This document shows positions 63,195 through 64,000 of a stretch of DNA of 64,000 bases, in pieces. Where the stretch lies: positions 1,488,001 to 1,552,000 of the forward strand of contig NZ_FOZG01000001.1 in the NCBI RefSeq assembly GCF_900113315.1, given 5' to 3'. The notes under the pieces were generated by a model. That model had not been told where the DNA came from, did no database searches, and saw only the letters and a program-made list of their open reading frames with translations. The translations under genes were made by a program, and so were the position numbers. Within the stretch, counting starts at the first letter, position 1. Every line of letters begins with the position of its first letter. The stretch is from Sphingomonas jatrophae (GTDB lineage Bacteria; Pseudomonadota; Alphaproteobacteria; Sphingomonadales; Sphingomonadaceae).

Positions 63195-64000
63195 GCCGCC
63201 TGCTCGACGTGGCCGGCCTGACGGTCGACTTTCGCGGCCAGCGGCAGGGCTGGGTCAAGGCGCCGCCGGTGCGCGCGCTGAGCGACGTGGCACTGCACGT
63301 CGACAGCGGCGAGATCGTCGGCATCGTCGGGGAATCCGGATCGGGCAAGACGACGCTCGGCCGCGCCATTCTCGGGCTGATCCGGCCGACCGAAGGCAGC
63401 ATCCACTTCGAGGGCACGCCGCTGGTCGGCGCGCCGCCGAAGCAAATGCGTGCGGTCAGGCGGCGGCTGCAGGCCGTGTTCCAGGATCCGACCTCCAGCC
63501 TCAATCCCAGCATGACGGTGGGCGCCGCCATCGCCGAGGCGCTGGCCCTTCATGGCATCGGCACGCGTGAGGAGCGGCCGGCGCGCGTCGCCGCCTTGCT
63601 GGAGCGCGTGGGCCTGCCCGCCTCCGCCGCTGCGCGTTACCCGCGGATGCTCTCGGGCGGACAGCGTCAGCGCGTTGGGATTGCCCGCGCGCTGGCGGTC
63701 GAGCCTGCGCTGATCGTCGCGGACGAGGCGGTGTCCGCGCTCGACGTGTCGGTGCAGGCGGGCATCGTCAATCTCCTGTCCGATCTGCGGGACGAGCTTG
63801 GCCTTGCCATGCTGTTCGTGTCGCACGACCTCTCGCTCGTCGGCTACTTCTGCGATCGGGTGGTGGTGCTTTATCTCGGCCGCGTGATGGAGAGCGGGCC
63901 GGTGGACGCCATCTTCGCTGCCCCCCGCCATCCTTATACGCGCGCGCTGATCGACGCCGCGCCGGCGATCGATCCCGCACAACGCTCCACCGCCACGGCT
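63191..64000 (+). CDS. peptide ABC transporter ATP-binding protein, DppF/OppF type (3' end beyond window)
   Basis: About 270 codons to the window end. Walker A GESGSGKTT, Q-loop FQDPTSSLNPSMTVG, signature LSGGQRQRVGIARAL, Walker B LIVADEAVSALD and H-loop VSHDLSLVGYFCDRV, then PRHPYTRALIDAAP. It is the usual second ATPase of a dipeptide/oligopeptide transporter, pairing with the DppD-like subunit before it (4-bp overlap). One oddity is DEAVSALD instead of the usual DEPVSALD, a substitution tolerated in this family. Truncated only by the window. Confidence 0.93.
   Translation, partial: MSRLLDVAGLTVDFRGQRQGWVKAPPVRALSDVALHVDSGEIVGIVGESGSGKTTLGRAILGLIRPTEGSIHFEGTPLVGAPPKQMRAVRRRLQAVFQDPTSSLNPSMTVGAAIAEALALHGIGTREERPARVAALLERVGLPASAAARYPRMLSGGQRQRVGIARALAVEPALIVADEAVSALDVSVQAGIVNLLSDLRDELGLAMLFVSHDLSLVGYFCDRVVVLYLGRVMESGPVDAIFAAPRHPYTRALIDAAPAIDPAQRSTATA

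Overview
The window is high-GC DNA that looks chromosomal and sphingomonad-like (Alphaproteobacteria, Sphingomonadaceae). The evidence is two large TonB-dependent receptors, a ThiS-ThiG fusion, the NDUFA12-MlaD-DUF2155 gene order, Aat with a long C-terminal tail, and very tight 4-bp ATGA/GTGA gene overlaps. The genus is an inference from gene content; there is no rRNA here.

Layout. 1-2 kb: the start of a UbiB/ABC1 kinase running off the left edge, a small conserved-looking ORF and a YdeI/OmpD-associated protein. 2-14 kb: a complete N-acetylglucosamine utilisation locus. nagA, nagB-II and a GntR/UTRA regulator read left. A TonB receptor, a GH20 hexosaminidase, a fused EIIA-HPr-EI protein and the GlcNAc permease IICB read right. 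The divergent promoter carries several TGGTCT half-sites. 14-28 kb: core genes (3-oxoacid CoA-transferase, a ThDP enzyme, CsbD, ThiSG, AroQ, AccB/AccC, ArsC-like, acyltransferase, Aat, DUF2155, MlaD, NDUFA12, TypA) ending at a tRNA-Thr. 28-39 kb: an accessory, partly decayed stretch with a serine hydrolase, remnants of a DUF885 gene and other genes, an intact DUF885 peptidase, an octamer repeat, a phytanoyl-CoA-dioxygenase-like protein beside a BioF2-type acetyltransferase, and a lone EAL protein. It contains long stretches without convincing genes.

39-53 kb is the most unusual part. It holds a MarR regulator, an SsuD-type flavin monooxygenase with altered active-site positions, two DszB-like proteins, two class II aldolase-fold proteins that have lost the usual third metal histidine, and an SsuA/SsuC/SsuC/SsuB-type importer with an embedded MFS carrier. 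A LysR regulator and a TonB receptor complete it. Both DszB-like proteins lack a signal peptide and keep the Cys, His and Arg of the desulfinase site. I read the locus as an uncharacterised route for importing an organosulfur compound and removing its sulfur as sulfite. Substrate and exact reactions are inference.

53-64 kb: a beta-lactamase-fold fragment, then PanE-like reductase plus VOC protein, a LysR regulator, a gamma-glutamyltransferase-like protein with a non-standard nucleophile site, and a tightly overlapping operon (DUF885 peptidase, Gfo/Idh oxidoreductase, second DUF885 with a mutated HExxPGH motif, DppD and DppF-type ATPases) that continues past the right edge. This looks like uptake and breakdown of a peptide or amino-acid conjugate.
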